Of a stretch of 64,000 bases of DNA, positions 63,956-64,000 are shown piece after piece. The stretch is from Nocardia farcinica (GTDB lineage: Bacteria > Actinomycetota > Actinomycetes > Mycobacteriales > Mycobacteriaceae), in the NCBI RefSeq assembly GCF_001182745.1, contig NZ_LN868939.1:2232001-2296000 (forward strand), written 5' to 3'. A model generated the notes under the pieces. It saw only the letters and a program-made list of their open reading frames with translations, made no database searches and was not told the DNA's origin. The position numbers and the translations under genes were made by a program. Each line of letters opens with the position of its first letter. The stretch's first letter is position 1.

Positions 63956-64000
63956 ATGACGGTACGTCCCTCCGACCCCGCGCCGAACCCCCACGCCACC
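63956..64000 (+). CDS. Start of a further gene, cut by window end
   Basis: Only 15 codons are inside the window: MTVRPSDPAPNPHAT. The ATG follows a TAGGCT -10 element, which supports a real start. The short Pro-rich N-terminus does not identify a family with confidence; a methyltransferase would be one guess from typical neighbourhoods, but nothing visible proves it. Confidence 0.5.
   Translation, partial: MTVRPSDPAPNPHAT

Overview
The window is GC-rich, densely packed bacterial DNA with the gene style of the Corynebacteriales, most like Nocardia or a close relative. Support comes from gene content: a two-ACT-domain SerB2 phosphatase, a class Ib ribonucleotide reductase split into nrdH-nrdI-nrdE and a distant nrdF, a CtaD-type cytochrome oxidase subunit I, a mycobacterial-type zinc amidase, many GTG starts, and many genes that start about 6-8 nt after a TANNNT -10 element. 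The genus is inferred; nothing in the window proves it. No rRNA, tRNA, insertion sequence or prophage was seen.

Layout. 1-2.2 kb: an AI-2E-type membrane protein (cut by the window edge), a flavodoxin-like reductase and a small basic protein. 2.2-6.6 kb: a five-gene minus-strand operon with a sulfonate/nitrate-type ABC importer and, inside it, a flavoprotein plus a two-cluster ferredoxin resembling AprAB; its ATPase lacks the H-loop. 6.8-13.6 kb: sirtuin, DoxX, a LigB-type dioxygenase with a divergent MarR regulator and twin perfect operators, CsbD, an SDR-thiolase pair and a phosphatase-lipid kinase fusion. 13.6-16.6 kb: molybdate importer modABC with its own HTH-TOBE regulator, all with 4-nt overlaps. 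17-28 kb: MFS transporter, GNAT, a single-module fully reducing type I PKS coupled to an alpha-oxoamine synthase, and a convergent SDR. 28-35 kb: cell-wall amidase, CobW GTPase and the molybdenum cofactor genes moaE, moaC-mog, moeA, moaA and moaD. 35-43 kb: a YCII protein with an ECF42-type sigma factor, NadE, a TetR/FMN reductase pair, then nrdHIE. 43-48 kb: F420-type oxidoreductase, RibD-like reductase, truncated MerR, hydrolase, a lone VapB-like antitoxin and a type I-E CRISPR array of 22 repeats with no cas genes in the window. 48-57 kb: MgtE preceded by a short Pro/Arg-rich leader ORF, two hydrolases, nrdF, an exported intradiol dioxygenase, a siderophore-type binding protein and a VOC protein. 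57-64 kb: ctaD, serB2, a PTH2-like protein, an ABC ATPase, a NUDIX hydrolase, an enoyl-CoA hydratase paralogue and the first codons of one more gene.

Themes. Molybdenum uptake and cofactor synthesis occupy two loci 15 kb apart. The two nrd loci share the same paired NrdR-box architecture with 32-bp spacing. The most unusual metabolic unit is the PKS with no thioesterase whose stop codon overlaps the start of an alpha-oxoamine synthase. This suggests decarboxylative release of a polyketide chain onto an amino acid, giving a sphingoid-like amino-ketone. The CRISPR array preserves three successive repeat variants in blocks, which reads as a record of changes at the leader-proximal repeat.
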